A stretch of DNA of 64,000 nt, from assembly GCF_018129965.1 (NCBI RefSeq), contig NZ_JAFCKW010000007.1, forward strand, positions 236,851-300,850, written 5' to 3'. This DNA comes from Bradyrhizobium diazoefficiens (GTDB lineage: Bacteria > Pseudomonadota > Alphaproteobacteria > Rhizobiales > Xanthobacteraceae). Shown in pieces: positions 25,328-34,019 of this stretch. A program made the translations under genes and the position numbers. The stretch's first letter is position 1, and each line of letters starts with the position of its first letter. The notes beneath the pieces are model-generated. The model was not told where the DNA came from and made no database searches. It saw only the letters and a program-made list of their open reading frames with translations.

Positions 25328-27124
25328 ATGCGGCTAACGATTCCTTACCCACCCCACGGAACCTCTCCGTCGAACTACGGAGAACGGCCTGCGCAGGGCG
25401 TCGTTGGGAAGTACCTTGCCGCCGCGCTGGTGTTGCTGGCACCTACGTTTGCGGGAATTTCGCAGGCCCTCGCGCAACAGGCGAACCAGCCGGGCTTCGA
25501 TCCGCGCCAGCCCGAGAAATACTTTGAGAACCAATCCGAGCAGGAAACGCTGAGCCGTCCTCCGGTCAAGCTGCCGGCGGTCGGCCAGCCCAGCACGGTC
25601 GGCGACACCAAGCCTCAATTCGTGCTGCGCGGCGTCAATATCAGCGGCGCCCACGCCATCGCGAAAGACCGCATCGCCGCAGTCTATCAATCCTATGTCG
25701 GCAAGAAGGTCTCGCAGGCAGACCTCGCCGCGATTGCCGGGTCCATCAGCGATCTTTACCGCGCCGACGGATTTCATCTGAGCCGGGCGATCGTGCCGCC
25801 GCAGGACATTGCCGACGGCCGCGTCCGGATCCAGGTGATCGAGGGCGCGATCGTGCAAGCCGAGCTTAAAGGCGACGGTGCCGAGCAGTTCGGCGTACGG
25901 TCAATGCTCGGGCCTGTCCTGGCTGAGCAGCCGTCGCGCCTGGCAACGCTCGAACGCCAACTCTTCCTCGTCAACGGCAGGCCGGGCGTCCGGATCACCG
26001 ACACTGCTCTGGAAGAGATTGGCGGCGCGACCGGTCGCTTCCGCCTCGTCGTCTATTTGAAGACCTGGCACGTCTTCTCGTCGTTCGGTCTGGACAATCT
26101 CGGCTCGTCCTCGGTCGGTCCTTGGCAGACCTATGCGACCGGTGCATTCAACTCCTACCTCACGCCGGGCGACACGCTGGCCGTCAACCTGTCGACCATC
26201 GGCAACGATCCTCGCGAACTCGGCTTTGCGCGGCTGTCCTACGATGCGCCCGTCGGCGTCGATGGCGTGCGACTCGGAGCTTCCGTCCTGTACAGCGCGG
26301 TCCGACCGGGCGATGCCCGCCGCCTCGATAGCGACATCACGACCACCGAGGCTTTCGAGGTGCGCGCCAGCACCGTGCCCTTCATGTCGCAATCCTCGGG
26401 GCTGACACTCACCGTCGCCGGGACCTTCAGCAACGTGTCCGAGCATGACATTTACGGCGCCTGGTACAACGACCATATCAGGACTGCGAGCCTGACCGCC
26501 GACTACCGCCTCCAGGATCGCTTCGGCGGCACCAATTTCGCGACGCTGACCTACCGCCAGGGCCTCGACATATTCGGGGCTTCGCAGTTCGGCGACGATC
26601 TGTTGTCGCGCGCTGGCGCCTCCTCGAACGTCTCGATACTGAACGTCTGGTTCACGCGCTACCAGGCGCTCAACGACACTTGGTCGGTGAAGCTCTCGGC
26701 CGCAAGCCAGACAGCATCGCGGCCGCTGTTCACCTCGCAGCAGTTCTATCTCGGCGGCGCGGCGTTCGGCCGCGGCTATGGTGCAGCCGAAATCAGCGGG
26801 GACAATGGTCTTGCGGGCTCGATCGAACTGCGCTTCGACCAGAAGCTCAATTTCCGCTACTGGACAGGCTATCAGTTCTACGCCTTCGGCGACGCCGGCG
26901 CAGTCTGGAACGACGGATATCGTCTGCGCGACGGTCTTTCTCTGACCTCCGCCGGAGCGGGCGTGAGGTTCTTCCTGCCGGACGATCTCCAGCTGGATCT
27001 CGGCGTTGCCGTCCCCCTGAGCTACCGGGCACCGGACAACGAGCGCCGCAGCCCGCGCTTCCTCTTCACACTGTCGAGCGCGTTCCGGCTTTGCCCCGAA
27101 CGCGGCAGGGGTGGCTGTCTCTAG
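25328..27124 (+). CDS. TpsB/ShlB-family two-partner secretion transporter
   Basis: A 598-residue outer-membrane transporter. An export signal lies at about residues 25-49 (an extended N-region precedes it). POTRA modules follow: FVLRGVNISGAHAIAKDRI (about 98-180) with a GRVRIQVIEGAI strand, then a second at about 185-245. The remainder is a 16-strand barrel, including the FGRGYGAAEISGDNGL segment typical of the ShlB/FhaC family. Members export a large TpsA adhesin or hemolysin; none is encoded in this window. The barrel does not end in phenylalanine: a tail with two cysteines (CPERGRGGCL) follows. It is divergent from the FecR gene. Confidence 0.88.
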   Translation: MRLTIPYPPHGTSPSNYGERPAQGVVGKYLAAALVLLAPTFAGISQALAQQANQPGFDPRQPEKYFENQSEQETLSRPPVKLPAVGQPSTVGDTKPQFVLRGVNISGAHAIAKDRIAAVYQSYVGKKVSQADLAAIAGSISDLYRADGFHLSRAIVPPQDIADGRVRIQVIEGAIVQAELKGDGAEQFGVRSMLGPVLAEQPSRLATLERQLFLVNGRPGVRITDTALEEIGGATGRFRLVVYLKTWHVFSSFGLDNLGSSSVGPWQTYATGAFNSYLTPGDTLAVNLSTIGNDPRELGFARLSYDAPVGVDGVRLGASVLYSAVRPGDARRLDSDITTTEAFEVRASTVPFMSQSSGLTLTVAGTFSNVSEHDIYGAWYNDHIRTASLTADYRLQDRFGGTNFATLTYRQGLDIFGASQFGDDLLSRAGASSNVSILNVWFTRYQALNDTWSVKLSAASQTASRPLFTSQQFYLGGAAFGRGYGAAEISGDNGLAGSIELRFDQKLNFRYWTGYQFYAFGDAGAVWNDGYRLRDGLSLTSAGAGVRFFLPDDLQLDLGVAVPLSYRAPDNERRSPRFLFTLSSAFRLCPERGRGGCL

Positions 27125-27277
27125 TCGAGCGAGCTTCGTTTCTGCGAAACCGGCGCGCGGGCCTTTTGCGGCCTTGCGCTCAGACTTGCCGAAATTTAAT
27201 CCCGTAATCTGCTCACGATCGCTCGATCAGGGGGCTCCCAATGACCATGTTCAGCTGAAAGTGATTGAGACGGAACC

Positions 27278-28108
27278 ATGAAGAGGGTCTTTGCAATTCT
27301 GGCTTTTCTCTGCGTCCTCGGCGTCGGCCAATATATCGTCGTCAGCCGCTTCGCGATCCGCCATGAGAATTTGACCCTGTTCGATGCCTCGCGCCAGAGG
27401 CCAATCTCGGTCGAAATCGCGGTGCGGCGCGACTACGAGGCCAAGGCCAATCTTGGGCTCTGGAAGCTCCCGCTCGCCGTCATCAGCAACGGCAACACGG
27501 TCAAGGCCACCGAGTATTCCTTTCTCGCCAACGTGCTCGCCGCGCGCGGCTATTTGGTCGCCAGCATCCAGCAGGACCTGCCGAGTGATCCGCCTCTGAT
27601 GACAGACCCGGGCCAGCAATATGTCGGCCGGCGCGAAGTCTATATCCGCTGCGAAGCCAACATCCTGTTCACCCTGGCCGAAATGAAGAGGCAGCAGGAG
27701 AACGTGGACTACGACCACATCACCCTCGTCGGCCATTCCAACGGCGGCGACGTCTCGATGTACGTCGCCCACCAACACCCGGAGCTGGTATCGAAGGTAA
27801 TTACGCTCGACAATCTACGTGTGCCCTTCGTGCTCAACGACAACATGAAGATCCTGTCTTTTCGTTCCAAGGATCCTCATTTCCAGACCGATCCCGGCGT
27901 GCTGCCGCCCCCGGAAGAGGCCAAGGCACGGGGCATCGACATCGTCCACACCGGTGCGCAGCATACCGAGATGAGCGATCGCGGTCCCGATGCGGTGAAG
28001 GAGCAGATCCAGGCAACGCTCGACCGCTTCCTGCGTGACAGCGCCAGCAGCGCGCTCGCGCCGGCCGATACGAAAAGTCCGATGATCATGAACCCCGGCG
28101 ACTATTAG
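27278..28108 (+). CDS. Alpha/beta hydrolase
   Basis: A 276-residue hydrolase with an N-terminal membrane or signal segment (residues 3-22). The nucleophile elbow is GHSNGG (Ser154), and a candidate catalytic histidine lies in HTGAQHTEMSDR near residue 228. The substrate is unknown; the fold is used by esterases, lipases and dienelactone hydrolases. It stands alone between the TpsB gene and a cytochrome gene. Confidence 0.8.
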   Translation: MKRVFAILAFLCVLGVGQYIVVSRFAIRHENLTLFDASRQRPISVEIAVRRDYEAKANLGLWKLPLAVISNGNTVKATEYSFLANVLAARGYLVASIQQDLPSDPPLMTDPGQQYVGRREVYIRCEANILFTLAEMKRQQENVDYDHITLVGHSNGGDVSMYVAHQHPELVSKVITLDNLRVPFVLNDNMKILSFRSKDPHFQTDPGVLPPPEEAKARGIDIVHTGAQHTEMSDRGPDAVKEQIQATLDRFLRDSASSALAPADTKSPMIMNPGDY

Positions 28109-28188
28109 CCGGGAGCGCCTTGCGGCAGATCAAGGAGGCCCCGGGCTGGCTACGATAGAAAAGGCTTGGCTATCTCGGAGAGGCACGC

Positions 28189-28392
28189 GTGGCGCAGTAT
28201 ATCGAAAGGCTCGATACGGAAAGCCTTGATACGGCGAACCTCTATACTGGGAGCGTCGCTTGGAGTCTCGGCCTGCCCACGGCAAAGACGTCGACAGTCC
28301 TGAGACACGTCTATCGCGCAACCCGCCGGCTGCTCCGGTCGATCATTGCCCGCATCGATCTGTCGCAATTTCCGGGATCGTGCTGCGGGTGA
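28189..28392 (+). CDS. Doubtful 67-residue ORF
   Basis: GTG 28189 has GGAGAGG 6 bases upstream. The product (AQYIERLDTESLDTANLYTG at the start, basic C-terminus) has no recognisable feature. It could equally be chance. Confidence 0.22.
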   Translation: MAQYIERLDTESLDTANLYTGSVAWSLGLPTAKTSTVLRHVYRATRRLLRSIIARIDLSQFPGSCCG

Positions 28393-28429
28393 TTGCGACT
28401 GGTGCAGGCATATGCATGAGGATTGCCGA

Positions 28430-28747
28430 ATGCGCGCGTATATGAGACGAACTTGCCTGCTGATCGCCATCGCCTTCGGCTTTGGCACGTCGTCCGCTCT
28501 GGCCGCCGATGCCGATCACGGCGCCGATCTCGCCAAACGCTGGTGTGCAAGCTGCCACGTCGTGGCTAACGGCCAGGCCACGGCGAGTGCCGACGTCCCC
28601 TCCTTCGTGTCGGTCGCACGCAGGCCGGATTTCAGTCCGGAGAGGCTCGCCTTCTTCCTTCTCGACCCGCATCCGAAGATGCCCAACTTTCCCCTGAGCC
28701 GGACCGAAGCTGGCGACATCGCCGCCTACATCGGATCACTGCGTTAG
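28430..28747 (+). CDS. Periplasmic c-type cytochrome
   Basis: A 105-residue electron carrier. The signal peptide is residues 1-25 (ending ALAA before DADHG). One haem site, WCASCH, lies at about residue 37-42, and the axial methionine is probably in PKMPNFPLS. The size fits a small class I cytochrome c. ATG 28430 has GAGG 8 bases upstream; ATG 28442 is an alternative. The redox partner is not evident from the neighbours. Confidence 0.85.
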   Translation: MRAYMRRTCLLIAIAFGFGTSSALAADADHGADLAKRWCASCHVVANGQATASADVPSFVSVARRPDFSPERLAFFLLDPHPKMPNFPLSRTEAGDIAAYIGSLR

Positions 28748-28786
28748 CAGTACGCCAATCGATCGCATCACATACCCCAAATGCAA

Positions 28787-28812
28787 ATCCCTGCCGGAGG
28801 ACCGACAGGGAT
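28787..28812 (-). terminator. Probable terminator of the phasin gene
   Basis: Minus-strand hairpin ATCCCTGTCGG, loop TCCT, CCGGCAGGGAT with one mismatch, followed by TTGCATTT. It lies 130 bases past the phasin stop. The U-tract is interrupted. Confidence 0.45.
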
Positions 28813-28942
28813 CAGCAGAAAGGATGATGGACGGCGAATGAAGCCCACTCGGTGGCCCATCATGGACCTGCGCCAGCATGGAAGTGCGGAACTCCTCGCC
28901 ACGCAAGATCAATTTATGGGCACGTCGCGGCGACGCCCAAAT

Positions 28943-29284
28943 TCAGGATTTCCCCTTGCCGGGCTGCATCAAACTGCCGGTCATCTGGCGCATGTGATCC
29001 CCGGCGCTGGTGAACTGGCTGCGCAGGAAATCGGACTGGATCCGTAGCGCCTCCTGAATGTCGGTCGCCTGCACGAGCTTGCGTGCATGGTCGAACGCCG
29101 ACTTCATGTTCTGCTCGGTGAAGGCGAGCGCCTGCTTCGAGACCTCAGTGCCCGCACCGGGAACAGACGTCATCGACTTGGTCGCGGCTTCGAAAAACAT
29201 GCCAAATGCCTTTTCGGCCTGGTCGATCGTCTTTTCGGCCAGGTCGCGCAGTTCGGCTGGAACTTCGAGTTTCGGTTCGATCAT
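28943..29284 (-). CDS. Phasin-family protein
   Basis: A 113-residue helical protein of the phasin_2 type (PF09361): AELRDLAEKTIDQAEKAFGM, then FEAATKSMTSVPGAG, and a C-terminal helix ALRIQSDFLRSQFTSAGDHM. Such proteins coat polyhydroxyalkanoate granules and sometimes act in stress. GGGGAGGAG precedes ATG 29284. No polyhydroxyalkanoate enzyme is in the window. Confidence 0.88.
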   Translation of the reverse strand: MIEPKLEVPAELRDLAEKTIDQAEKAFGMFFEAATKSMTSVPGAGTEVSKQALAFTEQNMKSAFDHARKLVQATDIQEALRIQSDFLRSQFTSAGDHMRQMTGSLMQPGKGKS

Positions 29285-29429
29285 GGTCGCACTCCTCCCC
29301 ATTTCCCGATTGAATACCACATTTGAGGGATCGGCTAGCCCCAAGGATATGAGGGGGACAAACTCCGCCTCGGGAAGATCGCAAGAAACGAGGGAATAGG
29401 CGTACGTAGGGCCCGTGGGCGGCCCCGGA

Positions 29430-29615
29430 TCAGAACAGGGGAGGTTCGGGAAGAGCTTCTTCCGTGGCGAGGTCTTCGACGAGCTTGATGACCTCGAAGC
29501 GCTGTCGCGGCGCAAGCTTCAGGAACGCGCGGAGCAGGCGCAGACTTTCAACGGTGCTGCTTGCAGGCGCGCCGAGCTTGAGGTGCAGTTCAGCCGCGAA
29601 ATTGAGGTTCTTCAT
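29430..29615 (-). CDS. Conserved small helical protein
   Basis: A 61-residue protein (KNLNFAAELHLKLGAP, then RAFLKLAPRQRFEVIKLVED, ending in an acidic proline tail). It resembles a short protein I associate with Bradyrhizobium genomes; function unknown. ATG 29615 is chosen over an upstream in-frame start because the upstream part is cysteine-rich and non-helical. Confidence 0.6.
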   Translation of the reverse strand: MKNLNFAAELHLKLGAPASSTVESLRLLRAFLKLAPRQRFEVIKLVEDLATEEALPEPPLF

Positions 29616-30357
29616 CTCGCACCCATCACAGGCATCGGTCTTCCAGATCAGACATCGGGGTCCGTCTCGAAAGCCGAACACCATGACCGGTCCGCGCTGA
29701 CGCGGACGAAATCTCTGCCGGGGTCAACCGGCCGGCCAGCACGCAGAACTACATATCCGGACGTAAACACAACCTGACAGGTTGCAACTATGTCAAGGAA
29801 CAACCCCTCCGGCAAGTCTAAGCAACTCTCCAGCGATGCTTCGTCTGCATCACACCCACGCCAATTCCGGATAACAGGACCATGGGGGGCCTGTCATCCG
29901 CTGCGCCAGTAAGCAGCAACGCACACCGCGTCGATCGCTGTCAACCGTCACAGAGTTTCGGCGTGTTTCCACTGTGAATGGAGAATGGCGAACGCAGATC
30001 AAAGTTTCTTCAGAGTATACACGTCATCGTTGAGGCTTGCCTCGCGGTTGTATCGTCGATCACATGAACGTCGATCCAGCAGCCGGCCTCCATGTCTGCA
30101 GAGGAACTCAAGGTGCGTGGCGGCAATGATGCGAGCGCGGTTGCACATGCGCTCGCACAGAATGGCAATCTCAGGGGCTGGCCGTACGATGTGCATCGCG
30201 GCCTGAACAGAGAATTGCAGCAGGCGCCGACCGTCAAGATCGGACTCTTGGCAAATGCCTTACTCCGTGTCGAATCCGTTACCACGCCTTACCCGATCCT
30301 GCCGCACCCATAGGCAGCCAACCGGCGCCGTCCGCCGGGATCTCTGGCGCGCCGCCG
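29616..30357. other. Gene-poor stretch
   Basis: 742 bases without a convincing gene. Several ORFs of 65-90 residues cross each other on both strands, but none has a good ribosome site together with protein-like composition. Confidence 0.45.
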
Positions 30358-30933
30358 TCATCGACGCGCTTCCGCGCGCCGATCGCCCCCCTCCGTCGCG
30401 AAGCCGTAGACCAGCGCCAGCCGGTCGAGGCATTCGCGAAAGCGGCGCGCGAAATAGTCGTTCCAGCGTTGCGTCCGGACGGCGCGGCGCTGTCCGATCT
30501 GGTCCATCGTCAGGCCGAGCACCAGCACGTCGTGCACGAGCGCGGCGCCGTCGGTGCCGAGTTCGCGCTCGACCCGGTTCAGGCGCAGCACCGCCTGCCG
30601 CTGGCTGTCGGTAAAGGGCTCCCGCGAGCGCGCGCCATCGACATATTCGCGGGTCGGGTCCACCGCCTGAGGCCCGCGCTCCGCCGCCTCCCAATCGCTC
30701 TGGAAAGCGCGCCCACCACGATATTGCGCTTCGTCGATCTGGTGATGCGCGTGCAGCCGGCCGAGCGGATCGCCACGGACCGAGCGGACCGCGATGATCC
30801 TCTCGCCCGGATCGAGCGCCAGCGGATTGTCGACCTCGACCTCCGCCACCTCGGCATTGAACGGCACCTCGCGAGACCGCCGGTCGTAGATTTCGGCCAA
30901 TCTGTAAGACTTGTTGCGCCTGGCACGTACCAC
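30358..30933 (-). CDS. DUF6456-type protein
   Basis: A 191-residue protein with the features I associate with DUF6456: LGRLHAHHQIDEAQYRGG, AERGPQAVDPTREYVDG, and a C-terminal block ending ECLDRLALVYGFA. The pattern is reminiscent of DNA-binding or replication-linked proteins, but function is not known. GTG 30933 has GAGGAG 7 bases upstream, which decides the start. It is downstream of, and co-directional with, the GcrA-like gene. Confidence 0.8.
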   Translation of the reverse strand: MVRARRNKSYRLAEIYDRRSREVPFNAEVAEVEVDNPLALDPGERIIAVRSVRGDPLGRLHAHHQIDEAQYRGGRAFQSDWEAAERGPQAVDPTREYVDGARSREPFTDSQRQAVLRLNRVERELGTDGAALVHDVLVLGLTMDQIGQRRAVRTQRWNDYFARRFRECLDRLALVYGFATEGGDRRAEARR

Positions 30934-30995
30934 TCGGATACTCCTCGCTAAATTGACGTCGCAGATGAACAACTGAACGAGCTAGCAGCCCCTTC

Positions 30996-31529
30996 TCATC
31001 CGGCCGAGACCAGTCTCAGAATCGCAGGACCCGTGGCACGGCTGTCCACACTTCCAGATTTGCGGGTCAGGCCGAAATGCGGCGTGCAATAGCTGGAGCC
31101 CGGCTGGCGCGGATGACCGCAGAACGCGATCTCCTCCCCATCCTTGTCGCCGCCATAGGGATAGCGGCAGTCGCCCGGTGCGAGTTCAACCAGCGGGATC
31201 AAGCGCGCCTGTACGCCGACACAGCGCAACTTGACCGGCGCGGCGGGCTTCATCGCGGACTTGGGCGGCGAGTTCAGGTGCGGCAAGGCCGATTGGCGCG
31301 GCGAAAGCGTCGAATCGTACCCCGGTAAGGACGGCACGATCGACGGGCTCGTCATCCGCGCGGGCGCAACGAGGCCCAGCCGCTGGGCGCGGCCGACCAC
31401 CGCACCGCGCGTGTAAGCCTTTCCAAATCTTGCGTTAATCACCCGTCCTATCTCCGCATAGGACATCCCCTTGAAAAAATAGTCGCGAAGCGCGTCGGAG
31501 TGCTCCGACGACCAATGGCTCGGTTCCAT
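30996..31529 (-). CDS. GcrA-family regulator
   Basis: A 177-residue DNA-binding protein of the GcrA family, which in alphaproteobacteria works with sigma70 at methylated promoters in the cell cycle. The N-terminal helix-turn-helix is clear: HWSSEHSDALRDYFFKGMSY, AEIGRVINARFG, then TRGAVVGRAQRLGL. The C-terminal part has the family cysteine segment with CRYPYGGD and FCGHP. It is a second-type, accessory-looking member (short linker) rather than provably the cell-cycle master. One operator-like site (31588-31602) lies in its promoter spacer. Confidence 0.85.
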   Translation of the reverse strand: MEPSHWSSEHSDALRDYFFKGMSYAEIGRVINARFGKAYTRGAVVGRAQRLGLVAPARMTSPSIVPSLPGYDSTLSPRQSALPHLNSPPKSAMKPAAPVKLRCVGVQARLIPLVELAPGDCRYPYGGDKDGEEIAFCGHPRQPGSSYCTPHFGLTRKSGSVDSRATGPAILRLVSAG

Positions 31530-31587
31530 GCTTGCTGTCCCGTGATGTCGGCCTCGCCGGTCGCACGACCGGAAGGCGGGATACACA

Positions 31588-31602
31588 TTCCGGTATTCCG
31601 AA
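31588..31602. promoter_or_regulatory. Operator site 1 (TTCCG-GTATT-CCGAA)
   Basis: Fits the TTCCG-N5-CGGAA pattern with one mismatch. It overlaps the spacer of a minus-strand promoter (TTGACA at 31613-31608, weak GAATGT) for the GcrA-like gene. Confidence 0.55.
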
Positions 31603-31644
31603 TATTATGTCAAGTCGTAATTCTGATATTCATAATTGCATCAA

Positions 31645-31659
31645 TTCCGAATTTCGGAT
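31645..31659. promoter_or_regulatory. Operator site 2 (TTCCG-AATTT-CGGAT)
   Basis: One mismatch to TTCCG-N5-CGGAA, AT-rich spacer. It lies 39 bases before the repressor start, consistent with autoregulation. Confidence 0.6.
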
Positions 31660-31697
31660 TACAAGAGGCAAGACGGCGAGCAAGCGAGGGAACCACC

Positions 31698-32306
31698 ATG
31701 TTGGACGTTGCGATGATCGAGCGAGGCCTGGAGAAGACGGGCAAAAGCAAGGGCGGGCTGGCTGTAGCCATGGGCGTACGGCCCGGCGCGGTGTCGGAAA
31801 TCCTCGGCGGCGAACGCCTTGTGAAAGCGTCGGAAATCATCCCGATTATGGAATATCTCGAGCTCAACCTCGCGCCGATCATGGGCCGGGTAGGCGCCGG
31901 CGCCGTGATCGAGCCGGATTACGAACAGGTTCCGCCGGAAGGTCTCGGCGATATCACGCTGCCCTTCCCCATCATGGAAGAAACCGTGGCCTTCGAGATC
32001 GTGGGTGATTCGATGCTGCCGAAATACGAAAGCGGCGACGTGATCGTGGTCTACAAGGACCAGCGCCATCCGCTGTCCAGTTTCTACGGCGAAGAAGCGG
32101 TGGTTCGCCTCAAGACCGGAGAGCGCTATCTCAAGACCATCGAGCGGGGCAAGTCCCCGTCGCTCGTCAATCTCACCAGTTTCAACGCCAAGCCGATCGT
32201 CGGCGTGAAACTCGAGTGGGTGGGGGAAATCTGCCTGTCGATGCCCAAGGGTCAGCTCGAGCGGCTGCGTGCCAAATCGGCCCGCCCCCGCAAGAAGGGC
32301 AAGTAG
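31698..32306 (+). CDS. XRE/S24-type repressor
   Basis: A 202-residue phage-repressor-like regulator. Residues 1-60 contain a helix-turn-helix (GGLAVAMGVRPGAVSEILG). Residues about 90-180 form an S24/LexA-type domain with GDSMLPKYESGDVI (Ser105) and VVRLKTGERYLK (Lys139 as general base), so self-cleavage after damage is conceivable; an Ala-Gly bond lies in VGAGAV near residue 67. The start is ATG 31698 with GAGGGA ahead. Four copies of one operator pattern lie upstream and downstream, so it probably controls itself, the GcrA-like gene and the gene at 32405. Confidence 0.85.
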   Translation: MLDVAMIERGLEKTGKSKGGLAVAMGVRPGAVSEILGGERLVKASEIIPIMEYLELNLAPIMGRVGAGAVIEPDYEQVPPEGLGDITLPFPIMEETVAFEIVGDSMLPKYESGDVIVVYKDQRHPLSSFYGEEAVVRLKTGERYLKTIERGKSPSLVNLTSFNAKPIVGVKLEWVGEICLSMPKGQLERLRAKSARPRKKGK

Positions 32307-32314
32307 GCGCCAAT

Positions 32315-32329
32315 TTCCGTTTTTCGGAA
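32315..32329. promoter_or_regulatory. Operator site 3 (TTCCG-TTTTT-CGGAA)
   Basis: Perfect match to the pattern, 9 bases after the repressor stop and just upstream of the promoter for the next gene. Confidence 0.65.
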
Positions 32330-32336
32330 TTTTCTC

Positions 32337-32365
32337 TTGACTTGATTTCGATTTTCGGAAATACT
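32337..32365 (+). promoter_or_regulatory. Promoter with operator site 4
   Basis: TTGACT (32337-32342), 17 bases, AATACT (32360-32365). The spacer holds TTTCG-ATTTT-CGGAA (32346-32360), one mismatch to the operator pattern, so repressor binding would block the polymerase. Confidence 0.6.
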
Positions 32366-32402
32366 CTGCCGCGCCCGGCCATTGAGCGCGGCAGAGTTGT
32401 TT
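32364..32402 (+). terminator. Terminator-like hairpin overlapping the start of transcription
   Basis: A perfect 11-base stem (CTCTGCCGCGC 32364-32374 with GCGCGGCAGAG 32386-32396) followed by TTGTTTT. It would stop read-through from the repressor gene. Transcripts from the local promoter start inside the left arm and would not form it. Confidence 0.6.
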
Positions 32403-32404
32403 TC

Positions 32405-32680
32405 ATGCAGTATTTCGTTGTGATGATCGACTACGGGCGGCGCGGCCGCGAGGCGATCGTCGACCCCGAAGTCACTCGGCGCGAGGTGGTTTCCCGCATC
32501 GCCTCGGGTGAATACCGGAATATCTCGTTCATCCACGAAATCGCCGAGAATTCGGTCGAGGACGTGACTGAGGTCATCCTGAACGAGGCCGCTCTCCCGC
32601 AAATTCCACCGGAAGATGTCGAACTCCAGGCGATCCGCCTCGATCACGCCCGCGACCTGCGTAAGCACGAGCCGACGTGA
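32405..32680 (+). CDS. Small protein under the S24 repressor
   Basis: A 91-residue acidic protein (MQYFVVMIDYGRRGREAIVD at the start, then helical segments, ending DHARDLRKHEP). No family recognised. The ATG follows a terminator-like hairpin with no clear ribosome site, so translation may be poor or need a short leader. Its promoter carries an operator, suggesting it is kept silent until the repressor is removed. Confidence 0.65.
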   Translation: MQYFVVMIDYGRRGREAIVDPEVTRREVVSRIASGEYRNISFIHEIAENSVEDVTEVILNEAALPQIPPEDVELQAIRLDHARDLRKHEPT

Positions 32681-32719
32681 CGCAGGCCTCTACCGACCTG
32701 CGCCATCGCCAACCATGGA

Positions 32720-33694
32720 TTATACCGTGAGCACGGTCGATCCCGTGGTCTTGCGCGCCGCGAGATCGGCGTGGGCCTTGGCTGCGTCCTTCAGCGGGTA
32801 GGTCTGGTGTACCTCGATCTTGACCGCGCCGGACTTGACGACGTCGAACAGTTCGTTGGCCATTGCAACCAGGTTCTCGCGCTTGGCGGCGTAGGTGAAC
32901 AGCGTCGGCCGTGTGACGTAAAGCGAACCCTTCTGCGCGAGCAGGCCGAGATTGAGAGGCTCGACAGCGCCGGAGGACGCGCCGAACAGCGCAGCCACGC
33001 CGAGCGGCGCGAGGCAGTCCAGCGATTTCAGGAACGTGTCCTTGCCGACGGAATCGTAGACCACGGGTACCTTCTTGCCATCAGTGATCTCGTCCACGCG
33101 CTTCACGAAATCCTCGCGCGTGTAGATGATGACATGGTCGCAGCCATGTGCCTTGGCGAGCTTGGCCTTCTCGTCACTGCTGACCGTGCCGATCACGGTC
33201 GCGCCGAGATGTTTGGCCCATTGGCTCAGGATCAGTCCGACGCCACCGGCTGCGGCATGCAACAGAATGGTATCGCCGGCCTTCACACGATAGGTCTGCC
33301 GGATCAGGTATTGCGTGGTGAGGCCCTTGAGCATCATCGCCGCAGCGGTCTTGTCATCGACGCCTTCGGGCAGCTTCAACAAACGGTCGGCCGGAATCAG
33401 CCGCGCCTCGGAATAGGCTCCGAGTGGCGAAGCACCATAGGCCACGTGGTCGCCCGGCTTCAGATCGGAAACACCGGGGCCGACCTCCTCCACGACACCG
33501 GCCGCCTCGCTGCCGAGCCCGCTCGGCAATTGCGCCGGATATACACCCGAGCGGTTGTAGATATCGACGAAGTTGAGACCGACAGCGGTGTGGCGGATGC
33601 GCGCCTCGCCAGGTCCGGGCTTGCCGACACTGACCTCCTCCCACACCAGGACTTCCGGACCGCCGGTCTTGTGAAAGCGAATGGCGTGCGTCAT
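32720..33694 (-). CDS. qor: NADPH:quinone oxidoreductase
   Basis: A 324-residue zinc-free medium-chain dehydrogenase of the zeta-crystallin type. The N-terminal catalytic domain contains NFVDIYNRSGVYPAQLPSG (near residue 42) and GSEAAGVVEEVG. The NADPH Rossmann fold has AAAGGVGLILSQWAK (near 145-160). The first ATG (33718) is replaced by ATG 33694 because GGGAGC lies upstream and the family begins there. It should reduce quinones by single-electron transfer in the cytoplasm. Confidence 0.9.
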   Translation of the reverse strand: MTHAIRFHKTGGPEVLVWEEVSVGKPGPGEARIRHTAVGLNFVDIYNRSGVYPAQLPSGLGSEAAGVVEEVGPGVSDLKPGDHVAYGASPLGAYSEARLIPADRLLKLPEGVDDKTAAAMMLKGLTTQYLIRQTYRVKAGDTILLHAAAGGVGLILSQWAKHLGATVIGTVSSDEKAKLAKAHGCDHVIIYTREDFVKRVDEITDGKKVPVVYDSVGKDTFLKSLDCLAPLGVAALFGASSGAVEPLNLGLLAQKGSLYVTRPTLFTYAAKRENLVAMANELFDVVKSGAVKIEVHQTYPLKDAAKAHADLAARKTTGSTVLTV

Positions 33695-34019
33695 GGGCGT
33701 TGCTCCCTTATCTTGCAATGATGGTCAGAAAACCTGATAGGCCGGAGAAATAGGCATTTGCCCCGCCCGTTACAGTACAGAGACATAGCGACAATGTCAC
33801 AGCGAACGGCAAACGTCCGCCTCCCTGCCTCCGTTCAGGAGAGTCGATAGGCCGCCTTGGGGTGACCGGCCCTGAATGCGGTCGGCGAACCGCGCAAGTA
33901 TTTGCGCTCAGCGGAAAAACGCCGCTCGCAGGGGTCTGCTCCTGCCCAAACGAGACTTGTTCTTTGCCGTGAACGCAGGCAGAACAAGCCTCAAGCAAGA
34001 CCTTTGGGAGCGCCAATTC

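Noticed and set aside
29985..30313. Overlapping short ORFs on both strands
   Set aside because: No agreement between ribosome sites and protein-like composition on either strand.
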